Shown one piece after another: positions 36,780 through 45,093 of a DNA stretch of 64,000 bases (positions are counted from its first letter, which is position 1; every line of letters begins with the position of its first letter). A program made the translations under genes and the position numbers. Location: contig JACKQB010000001.1 of the NCBI GenBank assembly GCA_024233115.1, positions 124,001-188,000 on the forward strand, read 5' to 3'. The notes under the pieces are model-generated. The model searched no databases and had not been told where the DNA came from. It saw only the letters and a list, made by a program, of their open reading frames with translations. The stretch is from Akkermansiaceae bacterium (GTDB taxonomy: Bacteria > Verrucomicrobiota > Verrucomicrobiia > Verrucomicrobiales > Akkermansiaceae).

Positions 36780-37276
36780 TTAAGTTTCAAATACCAAACT
36801 CCAAAAACCAAAGTTGTCGCGCAACTATGAGTGGTAGGAGCGACGGTTACTTGGTGGTGGAAATTTGTTGGGTCTTGTTGTTGATGATTGTGTGGAGAAT
36901 TTTAACCAATTCGCTCGTTTCTTGGGTGAGTTGAAGGAATACCTCAGCTTGTTCCTTGGTAGTAGGGTTTGTTTCCTCGATGAGGCGAAGCCAGAGGCTT
37001 GATTCTTTGGCCTCTTTCCTACACAGGCGGAGTCGGTAGAGTTTATCGTCGATGCTGATGCTCTCATTAGCTTCAACAAAATTGGCTGCGACAGAGCCTG
37101 ATGACCGTAATACCTGAGTTACATCTGACCAACTCACAGGATCCCACTTATGCTGCCTCAGAAACAAGCGAACCGATAAAGCAAACTGGAAGGTTCTCCC
37201 TTCTAGAACGTATGGTTTCGTATTTCGTTTCATCGTGCTGGTACTTGGTTTTTGGAGTTTGGTATTTGAAACTTAA
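36780..37276 (-). mobile_element. Heptad-repeat element D carrying an S23/IVP gene between perfect 32-bp inverted repeats
   Basis: The 32-nt left end (36780-36811, starting TTAAGTTTCAAATACC) is the exact reverse complement of the right end (37245-37276). The ends are built of 7-bp units CCAAANN. The gene for a four-helix-bundle protein (36847-37233) is inside, in the operon's direction. The right end supplies the TAA of the upstream gene (37273-37275); the left end stops 3 nt before the next ATG. In the transcript it would form a 32-bp stem with the gene in the loop, the architecture of 23S rRNA intervening sequences. Confidence 0.85.
36847..37233 (-). CDS. Four-helix-bundle protein, S23/intervening-sequence (IVP) family
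   Basis: The 128-residue product shows the family core SGSVAANFVEANESISID and RICRKEAKE-like RLCRKEAKESSLWLRLIEE (about 45-87) and a helical C-terminal part. This family was first found in intervening sequences inserted in 23S rRNA genes; free-standing copies are common but unexplained. The start MKRNTKPYVLEGRTF lies 11 nt inside the right repeat end. It is inserted in a transporter/MoxR operon, on the same strand. RNA or protein binding is likely by fold but not shown. Confidence 0.9.
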   Translation of the reverse strand: MKRNTKPYVLEGRTFQFALSVRLFLRQHKWDPVSWSDVTQVLRSSGSVAANFVEANESISIDDKLYRLRLCRKEAKESSLWLRLIEETNPTTKEQAEVFLQLTQETSELVKILHTIINNKTQQISTTK

Positions 37277-39093
37277 CGCGATACGGGTCCGGTCATCACG
37301 GTGGTTGTGGTGAGCCATTTGATGGAGTCGTAGGTGTCGATGCCGGTGGCGTTTTCGGTGACGGTGAAAAAGCGTCCCGGTTGCAGGGCGATGTCGTTGA
37401 GTTGATTGGAATTGGCGCGGGCGAAACGGCTCGACTGCTCTTTAAGCCATAGTTTGAACTCGGTGGGATTGCTTGGGACGAGAGTGACCGAGTTTCCTTT
37501 TGCCAGTGCCTCGGCCTTCCACCAGCTATCGTCCGGGGCGTGGTAATAGAGGGCTCCCAGATCAAAATCAAAGGTCGATATGAGGACGGGTGCCCCTGCC
37601 TTGGGCGATAGCTCGATACGCCCCCGGGTAGGGCGCACGGTTTTTAACAGGTGGCCGTGGATACTGCGCGACTGGAACCAGTCGCCTGCAACGTCGAGTC
37701 CCTTGCTGCCGTGGTTGGCGGTGTATGAGGTGGGTGCGGTGCCGTTGGTCACCACGCGCGACCAGCGGGATGAGCTCAAGGCGACGGGGGTGATCAGGGT
37801 GGGTTCTGAGGTTTCAAAAGAGTTTCCTAACAATACGCCGGTGCGCGCCGCCTGTTCCTGGATGATGTAGGCTTTGTTTTCATCGGGTTGGATCTCCATG
37901 AGCAGGAGCCGGTGACCACGACCCCCAAAGCCGTCCTGGAACATGATGATGACAATCAGCAGTGCGCTGGCACCGAGTGAGATAATGGGGGTGGTGATAA
38001 AGAGTTTGTGGCGTTTGCCGGATTTGGCAAAAACAAACAAGTTGACCGGACCGACCAGAATGCCGAAGGCCAGCAGGATGAGGATGAAAAATGCGGTGTT
38101 GAAACTTTTTTTACCCAGCGTGATGTGAAGCGGCCAGCTGCCTGCGTAGTCGCGCAGCAGGCTGCCGTGTTGCGTTTGACTTGATGAGGACCTGGGTCCA
38201 TGCGGGCTCACCAGCGACTGGGTGGTGGCGGTATTGAGCAGGTTTGACGACGGGAGGGGAATGAGGTCGACGCGCCCGAAGCTGCGGGCTGTCTTTTTCT
38301 GCCCCGGTTTGCTTTCGTCAATCTGGAGTGTGGACAGGTCATCGCTGGTGCTGGTGGTGTATATGACGAGGTGTCCGCCGAGGCGGTTCCACTCGAGAAT
38401 AGCGGTGCGGGCACCGGGGTCGAGTTTGCTCCAGTCGGTACTGGTCATCATGACGACATCCTGTCCCATGTAGGAGCGCCAGTCGGTGGGCAGGGTCCTG
38501 GGGTCGAAGTCGCCGGCAAATTCAAGATTTCCCATGGATGAATAAGCCGAGCTGATGTGGCTGTTGAGGCTGGATGCGTTAGGCACGTAGAGATCGTGAC
38601 TGAGCAGCACCGATGGCCAGCTGTCATTGGTTTCCGTGCTCATGCTGCCGGAGGTCATCGGGTAACCGGTGCAAAACAAACGCATATTGAGTTCGCTGCC
38701 ACTGCCGTAGCTACCGGTTTGGAAAATGGTGACCAGCGGGACAATAAAATCGTAGGTCTCCTGGCCGCCGGCTTTACAGCTGCAGGTGAACTCCGAGGTC
38801 ATCTGGCTGCCCGTATCATTGCCCAGGGACGTCATGTCCCTCGAGGTGAAATTGAGGGTTAGTTCACGGTCGAGTTTGGTGCCGTTGTTGATCTCGACGC
38901 GGATTGGGGCGTAACCATACGCGGGGAGTTTGCCAAGCAGGCAGGTGACCTTGGCCCAGGTATTGGTCTTGGTATCGTAGACCTCCCTGATCAGCTGATG
39001 CTGTGCCCGGACGGGCCCCTGGGACAGGAAGGTGACGAGCAGGCAGGTCAGGCAGGCGAGGGTGCCGAGCGGGCGGTGACGGAGGAAAACCAT
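37273..39093 (-). CDS. Large membrane protein of MoxR/ABC operon, unknown function
   Basis: The 606-residue product has a signal peptide (MVFLRHRPLGTLACLTCLLV to about residue 31), a long extracytoplasmic region with a glutamine-amidotransferase-like segment (about 195-250), two membrane helices (about 335-360 and 375-395) and a C-terminal exported domain. I chose the ATG at 39093 over the TTG at 39141 (which directly abuts the moxR stop), because the signal peptide then starts the protein. The stop codon lies in the heptad element. Related proteins accompany ABC exporters and MoxR in this phylum; the function is unknown. Confidence 0.75.
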   Translation of the reverse strand: MVFLRHRPLGTLACLTCLLVTFLSQGPVRAQHQLIREVYDTKTNTWAKVTCLLGKLPAYGYAPIRVEINNGTKLDRELTLNFTSRDMTSLGNDTGSQMTSEFTCSCKAGGQETYDFIVPLVTIFQTGSYGSGSELNMRLFCTGYPMTSGSMSTETNDSWPSVLLSHDLYVPNASSLNSHISSAYSSMGNLEFAGDFDPRTLPTDWRSYMGQDVVMMTSTDWSKLDPGARTAILEWNRLGGHLVIYTTSTSDDLSTLQIDESKPGQKKTARSFGRVDLIPLPSSNLLNTATTQSLVSPHGPRSSSSQTQHGSLLRDYAGSWPLHITLGKKSFNTAFFILILLAFGILVGPVNLFVFAKSGKRHKLFITTPIISLGASALLIVIIMFQDGFGGRGHRLLLMEIQPDENKAYIIQEQAARTGVLLGNSFETSEPTLITPVALSSSRWSRVVTNGTAPTSYTANHGSKGLDVAGDWFQSRSIHGHLLKTVRPTRGRIELSPKAGAPVLISTFDFDLGALYYHAPDDSWWKAEALAKGNSVTLVPSNPTEFKLWLKEQSSRFARANSNQLNDIALQPGRFFTVTENATGIDTYDSIKWLTTTTVMTGPVSR

Positions 39094-39141
39094 GGCGTTG
39101 TTAGGTGGGCTGCTATGCGGACGATAGACAAGGCTTTTCAA

Positions 39142-40149
39142 CTATTGACTGACCATGGTTCTGGGGGTGTCCTTGGCTTGGAATGGAATTTCGTTGAGGA
39201 GGGCGAGGATGGTGTCGTTGGTTGTTTTACCTTCGACCCGGGCATTGTAGTCAAGGATCATGCGGTGGCGCAGGACGGCGGGGGCGCAGTATTTCACATC
39301 CTCGAAACTCGCGTGGGTGCGTTCGTTGATCAGGGCGCGGGCTTTGGCGGCGGACGCGAGCGACAGGGCGGCGCGCGGGCTGGAGCCGTATTTGATGCCG
39401 CTGGAGGCGGATGATTGGCCGGGGTGGGTGGCATCAACGAGGCGGGCGATGTAGTTGGCCACGACATCGGGAAGATAGATGCGGCGGACCAGGCTGAGAG
39501 TTTCGTCAAGCTGGGCGGCATCCATCACCGTGGTCACGTCGGGCTCGGCGCCGAGTTCACGGTGGGTGACGATTTTTTCCAAGGTTTCCACATTGTTGCG
39601 ACTGACCTCGAGTTTAAAAAGAAAGCGGTCGAGCTGGGCCTCGGGCAAAGGGTAGGTGCCTTCCAGTTCGATCGGGTTCTGGGTAGCGAGGACAAAGAAG
39701 GGAGTGGGGAGATGATGTGTTTCGCCAATGACGGTCACACGGCGTTCCTGCATCGCTTCCAACATCGCCGACTGGGTTTTAGGTGATGCGCGGTTGATTT
39801 CATCGGCTAACAGGACGTTGGTAAACAGCGGGCCTGGCTGAAAAACAAATTCGCGGTGGCCGTCCCTCTCCTGCAACACCGGGTTGCCTGTGATGTCGCC
39901 GGGAAGGAGGTCGGGGGTGAACTGGATGCGTTTGGAGTCGAGTCCGAGGGCTTTCGAGAGTCCTTTGACCAGTTCCGTTTTTCCCAGGCCGGGAAGGCCT
40001 TCTAACAATATGTGTCCACGTGCCAGCAAGCCGGTGATCACAAGATCGATGAGCTCCTCCTGACCAAAGAGAACCTGATTGAGGGTGGTGCCGAGTGAGC
40101 GGACGTGTTTACTGGCGGCGGCGACTTCGGATTCGGTGGCGAATTGCAT
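39142..40149 (-). CDS. MoxR family AAA+ ATPase
   Basis: The 335-residue AAA+ ATPase has Walker A GLPGLGKT (51-58), Walker B VLLADEINRA, sensor 1 VLATQNP and sensor 2 region GSSPRAALSLA. MoxR ATPases act as chaperones that mature or assemble client complexes, usually with DUF58 and VWA proteins, all of which follow here. Its ATG at 40149 lies 9 nt beyond the end of the heptad element at 40159, without a visible ribosome binding site. Confidence 0.93.
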   Translation of the reverse strand: MQFATESEVAAASKHVRSLGTTLNQVLFGQEELIDLVITGLLARGHILLEGLPGLGKTELVKGLSKALGLDSKRIQFTPDLLPGDITGNPVLQERDGHREFVFQPGPLFTNVLLADEINRASPKTQSAMLEAMQERRVTVIGETHHLPTPFFVLATQNPIELEGTYPLPEAQLDRFLFKLEVSRNNVETLEKIVTHRELGAEPDVTTVMDAAQLDETLSLVRRIYLPDVVANYIARLVDATHPGQSSASSGIKYGSSPRAALSLASAAKARALINERTHASFEDVKYCAPAVLRHRMILDYNARVEGKTTNDTILALLNEIPFQAKDTPRTMVSQ

Positions 40150-40158
40150 GATTTTTTA

Positions 40159-40258
40159 TAAGTTTCATAAACCAAGCTCCAAAAACCAAATGGGCTGATA
40201 GGCGTTGGCAAATTTAGAGTCTTTAGATTGGTTTTTGGAGTTTGTAGCTTGGAGTTTA
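40159..40258. repeat. Heptad-repeat inverted element E (100 bp)
   Basis: The left arm (40159-40190, TAAGTTTCATAAACCAAGC, then CTCCAAAAACCAAA) and the right arm (40228-40258, TTGGTTTTTGGAG onward) are inverted heptad arrays sharing the core CTCCAAAAACCAA. The right end contains the TAA stop (40256-40258) of the upstream gene and the left end lies 9 nt before the moxR ATG. No gene is inside. It is the compact form of the element at 36780. Confidence 0.85.
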
Positions 40259-41584
40259 CTCGAAGAATTTCTTCATGGCCTTTTTCTCGTTGGGGAGGAG
40301 TGTGTCTTTCCAGACGCGGTCGCCGCCCGTGCCTTTGCCGGCGACTGAGCCACCTGCGGTGGGTCCGGTTTTTGATTGATCGACGTCGTGTTCGGCATCG
40401 TTGGTTTCGAGGAGGTCACCGGGGAGCGCATTACGCTGGTCTTCTGACTTCAATCCCTCGTGTTTACCCGCACCGGTGTCATCGTGTTCTTTTCCGAGTG
40501 GGCGTGGGGCGTGGCCGGGTCCGCGGTCGATGCCGCCGCGCCCCCCCTCGTCGTTTTCCCCATCACCATCGCCGTCGCCGTCTTCGAAGTCGTTCATCCA
40601 GTCGTCCTCACCTTCCCCCTGGCCGGGTTGATTGCCTTGTTGTTGTCCGGGGTTGAGATTCCGGGCGTGTTTGCGCATGTTCTCACGCAGTTGGTCGAGC
40701 TGTCCGGGAGTCAGCTGATTGAGTTCTTTGGGGTCGATTTTTTTGAGTTGTTCAAGGAGCTCCTTGTTAGGCTTCATGTCGCCCTGCTGCATTTTTTTGA
40801 CCGCCTGGTCGAACTCGTTGAGCAGGCGTTGTTTTTGCTCGGCATTCATTTTGGCAGCTTGGTTTTGCAGTGCGTTCAGGCTGCGTTCGGCGCGTTGCAG
40901 GTTGCTTTTCAGGTTCTCCTGCTCGGTCTGGTGGTTCTGTTTGAGGTTGTCGGTGGCTTCCAGGCTGGAGTGGCTAAACCAATCGTCCTGTGACTGTTCG
41001 CGAAGTTTCTCGAGTTTCTTGCGCATTTCATCGATGTATTCCTCCTGGACGACCTCCTGGTTATCGAGCTGGTCGAGGCTGGTATCGATTTCGCTCCAAG
41101 CGCTGGGTTCCTGTTGTTGCGGTTTGTGATTGGACTTGGCGTGCACGGGGATGATGAATCCGCAGGTGACGATGAGCAGGGCGCCGACGATGGGGGGCAG
41201 CAGGCGTTGCCAGTGCCAGTGGACGCCATCATCGATGGTGCCGGGGACTTCGGGCCATGGGGCGATACCGTGATCGGCTGCGGTCAGGGCGTTACGGAGC
41301 TTCATGGTCGCTTCAATCCTGACCAGTGACTGTGTGGTGGTCTCGAAACGGGAGCGTGCGGCGAGCCATGAGAGGATGCCGGTCACCGCGATGATACCGC
41401 CTGTGCCGGCTGCCAACGCCAGCCATGGCAGGGTATTGAGCTCACGGCGGGTGATGAGGACGGCACAGGCGATGACCAGGGAGGAGACGAGCAATGGGGT
41501 GGCGAGGGTTTGCAGCCACCAACCCAGGTTGATCCTGCGTGCGGTGTTGCCGGCGATTTGGTGCCATGTCTGTTCATCTGCCAT
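40256..41584 (-). CDS. Coiled-coil membrane protein of MoxR/Bat cluster
   Basis: The 442-residue product has three membrane helices (about 30-50, 52-72 and 130-147), then a long charged coiled coil (about 165-310, Gln/Glu/Lys-rich), and a disordered Gly/Asp-rich tail with DGDGDGDGENDEGG, a possible calcium-binding stretch. No known domain was recognised. The position at the head of moxR suggests a component or client of the same envelope system. Its stop codon is inside the heptad element. Confidence 0.75.
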   Translation of the reverse strand: MADEQTWHQIAGNTARRINLGWWLQTLATPLLVSSLVIACAVLITRRELNTLPWLALAAGTGGIIAVTGILSWLAARSRFETTTQSLVRIEATMKLRNALTAADHGIAPWPEVPGTIDDGVHWHWQRLLPPIVGALLIVTCGFIIPVHAKSNHKPQQQEPSAWSEIDTSLDQLDNQEVVQEEYIDEMRKKLEKLREQSQDDWFSHSSLEATDNLKQNHQTEQENLKSNLQRAERSLNALQNQAAKMNAEQKQRLLNEFDQAVKKMQQGDMKPNKELLEQLKKIDPKELNQLTPGQLDQLRENMRKHARNLNPGQQQGNQPGQGEGEDDWMNDFEDGDGDGDGENDEGGRGGIDRGPGHAPRPLGKEHDDTGAGKHEGLKSEDQRNALPGDLLETNDAEHDVDQSKTGPTAGGSVAGKGTGGDRVWKDTLLPNEKKAMKKFFE

Positions 41585-41670
41585 GAATCATTGTGATTGT
41601 CATTGGAATGTTAGTGGGGATTTGGGTTCAGGCAAGGTGAGAAGTGTGAAAAAGGTATGAAGTTGGGATG

Positions 41671-41702
41671 AAAACGGCTCCGCCTGCAAGGGGGGAGCCG
41701 TG
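41671..41702 (-). terminator. Terminator after first toroid gene
   Basis: The stem CGGCTCC/GGAGCCG (41675-41681 with 41694-41700) is followed on the minus strand by TTTTCATC. It ends transcription of the minus-strand gene at 43238-41733. Similar stems follow each of the three toroid paralogues. Confidence 0.75.
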
Positions 41703-41732
41703 ATGAAAACGGGGAAAACAAGAAACCCGGAT

Positions 41733-43238
41733 CTAGTGGATGGCGTTTTTGCCGGTTGCGGGAAGGAAGCGGTAGTAGGTTTCCAGCATCAGGGTTGCGA
41801 GGCAGGTCCGGTAGTGGGTGGCTGTGACTGATACACCCTGGTAGGTGGGGGCCACGGCTTTGACCTTACTGCCGCCCCCCACGTTTTTATAGGACCCGTC
41901 AGCATTCTGGTTTGCCAGCAGCTGGTCGCGGAAAAGAGTATTGTAGGCCCGCCAGTCATCGCCACCGCGGTGCATCATCGCTTGCACGTGGTAGTAGTGG
42001 CGGTAGAGGTCGGCGTCGGCGGTATGGTAGTCGAGTCTGGCATTTTTTTTGATATACCTAGCACCTTTGCGAACCACGGAATCGTGGCTTTTACCCCACA
42101 TTTGGTACGCGAGCATGGCGCCGCCGGTCATGGTGAAACCAGCCTCTCCACTGGGTGAGGGGGAGGCGTAACCTACCCCGCCATCGGGTCCTTGTTTCCC
42201 TTTGAGATAGCTGAGGGATTTTTTGATACAGTCGCGGAAGGTGCTGTTTTCCCAAAGCCCTGTGTGTTTGCAGGCCTTGAGTGCCTGGATGTGCCAGAGG
42301 GCGATTGATGTGTCGCCACCGCGCTTTCCGGACATGTCATAGGCGTAATCCCATGCGCCGGAGGTATGCTGGTGCTCGAGAATCCAGTCGCCCGCAGCCT
42401 TGGTGGTTTCCATTAATCTGGGAAACGGGATGTCGAGGCTGATGCAGAAGGTGGTGGCCTCAGCGAGGGCGTAAGTGGCGATGGCGTGCTCGTAGGGCCA
42501 GTGTTTGTCCTTGATGTCGTCGGCGAGTTTGCCGTTGTTTTTCATACCCACATTGACGAGGTAGGAAATAGCCTTGGTGACCGCGTCACCGAATTCCTCG
42601 GAGTCAGGGGTTTCACAATGTCCGAGGAAGGTCAGCAGCGCAAAAGCGGTCATGGACACCTTGCGGTCAGAAGTCCAGCTGCCGTCGGGGTTTTGTGTTT
42701 TTTGAAGCCATCGGAGGGTGTTGACGACGGCGGTCTCGCATTGTGCGTTACCGCCGTTTTGAGTAATGAGATCGATCCGGTTGGCTTCGGAGCAACGTTT
42801 TCTGATCGTATATGGCAGCGGCCTGAACCCGGGCGATCCAATGCCGGTGCCTTCGTCCATACCCTGGCCAAAGTCATCCCCGCTGCCAAGATCCGTGGAT
42901 GGAGTGGGGGTGTCGATGTCGATTACCGGGATCGCAATGTTGGAACGTATGTTAGAGATGATGACCTTGTTGAGGTGCGCTGATGGTCGGGATGGCTTGT
43001 GTTGCACCGGACGGTTGAAAGTGGGTTTTTCGCGGGAGGGAGGCTCCGGGAGATCGCCTTTATAGGTTACGAAGTCTTCCTTGAATGGCGCGATGGGTTT
43101 AAGCCACCAGAAGAGCAGTATGAGCAATAGCAGGATACATGATAGAATCGAGATGATGATGCTGGTGATGGTTGTATTCCTTTGCTGCTTTAACAAAGCC
43201 GCTTCGGCTTCGGGGGAGAGTTGTGCGTGTAGGCTCAT
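41733..43238 (-). CDS. Membrane-anchored terpene-cyclase-fold (alpha/alpha toroid) protein, paralogue 1
   Basis: The 501-residue product starts MSLHAQLSPEAEAALLKQQR, has one membrane helix (about 26-48), a Pro/Ser-rich linker and a prenyltransferase/squalene-oxidase-repeat toroid domain (about 145-495, with repeated NTLRWLQKTQNPDGSW-like helices). I see no DxDD acid motif, so cyclase activity is unlikely. It is one of three tandem paralogues just upstream of the MoxR cluster. The start at 43238 is shared by all three. Confidence 0.85.
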   Translation of the reverse strand: MSLHAQLSPEAEAALLKQQRNTTITSIIISILSCILLLLILLFWWLKPIAPFKEDFVTYKGDLPEPPSREKPTFNRPVQHKPSRPSAHLNKVIISNIRSNIAIPVIDIDTPTPSTDLGSGDDFGQGMDEGTGIGSPGFRPLPYTIRKRCSEANRIDLITQNGGNAQCETAVVNTLRWLQKTQNPDGSWTSDRKVSMTAFALLTFLGHCETPDSEEFGDAVTKAISYLVNVGMKNNGKLADDIKDKHWPYEHAIATYALAEATTFCISLDIPFPRLMETTKAAGDWILEHQHTSGAWDYAYDMSGKRGGDTSIALWHIQALKACKHTGLWENSTFRDCIKKSLSYLKGKQGPDGGVGYASPSPSGEAGFTMTGGAMLAYQMWGKSHDSVVRKGARYIKKNARLDYHTADADLYRHYYHVQAMMHRGGDDWRAYNTLFRDQLLANQNADGSYKNVGGGSKVKAVAPTYQGVSVTATHYRTCLATLMLETYYRFLPATGKNAIH

Positions 43239-43345
43239 GGGATGTCGGGTTGGTGGTTCGTGGATGAGGCGAAGAATTATTTCCTCGTTCACAAGTTACA
43301 ACGCATGAGCCAGGCGGATGCTTAGGTGTGTTTTTGTGGGTAAAA

Positions 43346-43378
43346 AGAAACGGCTCCCCACGTGAATGGAGAGCCGTA
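43346..43378 (-). terminator. Terminator after second toroid gene
   Basis: An imperfect stem (CGGCTC with GAGCCG and inner CC/GG pairs around 43351-43376) is followed on the minus strand by TTTCTTTTT. It lies about 40 nt downstream of the stop of the 44918-43416 gene. Confidence 0.75.
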
Positions 43379-43415
43379 TGCGAATTTGTTAGTTTGTTTG
43401 GCTGCCTGGTTTTGG

Positions 43416-44918
43416 CTACCTGGTTTTGGCTCCTGTAGCTGGGAGGAAGCGGTAGTAGACTTCGAGCATGAATGTGGCCAGACAGGTCCGGTAAAGGACA
43501 GCCGTTTCAGAGCCTCCAGCGTAAGTTGTGGCAACACCTTTGATCTTGGCGCCGCCACCGACGTTTTTCCAGGTGCCGTCGGCATTCTGGTTTTTCAATA
43601 ACTGATCGCGGAAGAGTTGGTTGTAAAAGTCCCATTCGGCGCCTCCCCTGTTCATCATGGCCTGGGCATGGTAGTAGTGGCGGTAGAGGTCGGCGTGTGC
43701 GCCGTTGTATTCAAATTTGGTATTTTTCCTGATATGATGGGCTCCCTTGCGGACCACGGAATCATGGCTTTTGCCCCACATCTGGAATGCGAGCATACCG
43801 GCCCCGGTCATGGTCCAGCCGACGTCGTCGGGTCGGCCACTGGAATTTGCATAGCCGATGCCTCCGCGTGAGTCCTGGCAGCCTTTGATGTAGTCCAGGG
43901 CTTCGCGGATAACTCCCTTGAATGCTTTTTCGTCCCACATGTCGGTGTGTTTACAGGCTTTGAGGGCCTGGATTTGCCAGAGGCCAATCGAGTTGTCAGT
44001 GTGGCCACCTGACATTTCATATTTGTAGGTCCATGAGCCGTTTTTGTTCTGGTGTTCGAGGATGAAGTCTCCGGCGGCCTTGGTGGCTTCTTTGAGTTTG
44101 GGGATATTGATACCGAGTTTGATGCAGAAGGTGGTGGCTTCACCGAGTGCGTAGGTGGCGATGCCGTGTTCATAGCTCCAGTGTCCTTTGAAGTCGGAGG
44201 CCATCTTGCCTTTGTTCTTCATATTGACGTTGACCAGATACACGATGCCCCGGGTGACGGCGTCACCAAACTCCTCGGAGTTGGGTGTTTCGCAGTGGCC
44301 GAGGAAGGCGAGCAGGGCAAAGCCGGTCATGGCGACCTTGTATTGTGATCCCCAGCTGCCATCGGGCTTCTGGGTTTTCTTAAGCCAGCGCAGTGCCTTC
44401 AACACGGCTTCCTCGCACTGTTCGTTGCCGCCGTTTTGGGCCAGTCGGTTAAGCCGGTCATCCTTGGAGCAGCGTTCGCGCATGGTGGCCGGGATGTTAC
44501 CGAATCCACCGCCGCCGCCGTCGCCGTCGCCGTTGCCCCAGCCGTCGCCGAAGTCGTCGCCGTTACCGAAATCCGTGGAGGGGTCGGGCACATCGACCTC
44601 GGGAACCGGGACCGCGGTGGGTGAGGTGGTGTTGGCAGCAATGACCTTGGCCATCGATGAGGACGGGGCGGAGGGTTTGCGCTCGACGGCGCGGGTCATC
44701 TCGCGTTTGGTCACCTTGTCCTTGTCCTCGGCGCCTGCCTGGTAGGAAACAATTTCCGGGGTGTAGTTATCAATTTGTGGCAGGAGCAGGTAGAGCAGGA
44801 TGATGCCGATCAGCAGCACTGTCAGGATGGATATGATGATACTGGTGATGGTCGAGTTCCGCTGCTGGGCGTGAAGTCGTGCTTGGGCTTCCGGGGAAAG
44901 CTGGGCGTGTAAACTCAT
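43416..44918 (-). CDS. Membrane-anchored toroid protein, paralogue 2
   Basis: This 500-residue paralogue has the same architecture: N-terminal MSLHAQLSPEAQARLHAQQR, membrane helix (about 27-48), a linker with VPVPEVDVPDPSTDFGNGDD and a Gly/Asp stretch, then the toroid domain (about 160-495). Its first 180 or so residues are almost identical to those of paralogue 3, while the C-terminal half is more diverged. The start at 44918 is the conserved MSLHAQ; the 25 extra upstream codons are not shared. The role is unknown. Confidence 0.85.
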   Translation of the reverse strand: MSLHAQLSPEAQARLHAQQRNSTITSIIISILTVLLIGIILLYLLLPQIDNYTPEIVSYQAGAEDKDKVTKREMTRAVERKPSAPSSSMAKVIAANTTSPTAVPVPEVDVPDPSTDFGNGDDFGDGWGNGDGDGGGGGFGNIPATMRERCSKDDRLNRLAQNGGNEQCEEAVLKALRWLKKTQKPDGSWGSQYKVAMTGFALLAFLGHCETPNSEEFGDAVTRGIVYLVNVNMKNKGKMASDFKGHWSYEHGIATYALGEATTFCIKLGINIPKLKEATKAAGDFILEHQNKNGSWTYKYEMSGGHTDNSIGLWQIQALKACKHTDMWDEKAFKGVIREALDYIKGCQDSRGGIGYANSSGRPDDVGWTMTGAGMLAFQMWGKSHDSVVRKGAHHIRKNTKFEYNGAHADLYRHYYHAQAMMNRGGAEWDFYNQLFRDQLLKNQNADGTWKNVGGGAKIKGVATTYAGGSETAVLYRTCLATFMLEVYYRFLPATGAKTR

Positions 44919-45031
44919 GGGATATTGAAAGCTGGGGGGATAATGTGTGAGTGTTGGAACCAATATAGGCCTGCCATTTTGTGATGCAAACAAATAAAAT
45001 GTTCAGACAAACTAACAAAATAGATAAACAA

Positions 45032-45062
45032 AACCGGCTCCACGTAGGTGTGTGGAGCCGGT
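45032..45062 (-). terminator. Terminator after third toroid gene
   Basis: A perfect 10-bp stem CCGGCTCCAC/GTGGAGCCGG (45034-45043 with 45052-45061) is followed on the minus strand by TTTTGTTTATC. Confidence 0.85.
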
Positions 45063-45093
45063 GAGGGTTGAACCTTGTTGGTGAGTGGTTTGT

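Noticed and set aside
40228..40656. Arg/His-rich plus-strand frame opposite the coiled-coil protein
   Set aside because: It is an antisense shadow of the repetitive Gly/Asp/Glu-coding stretch and has no plausible composition.
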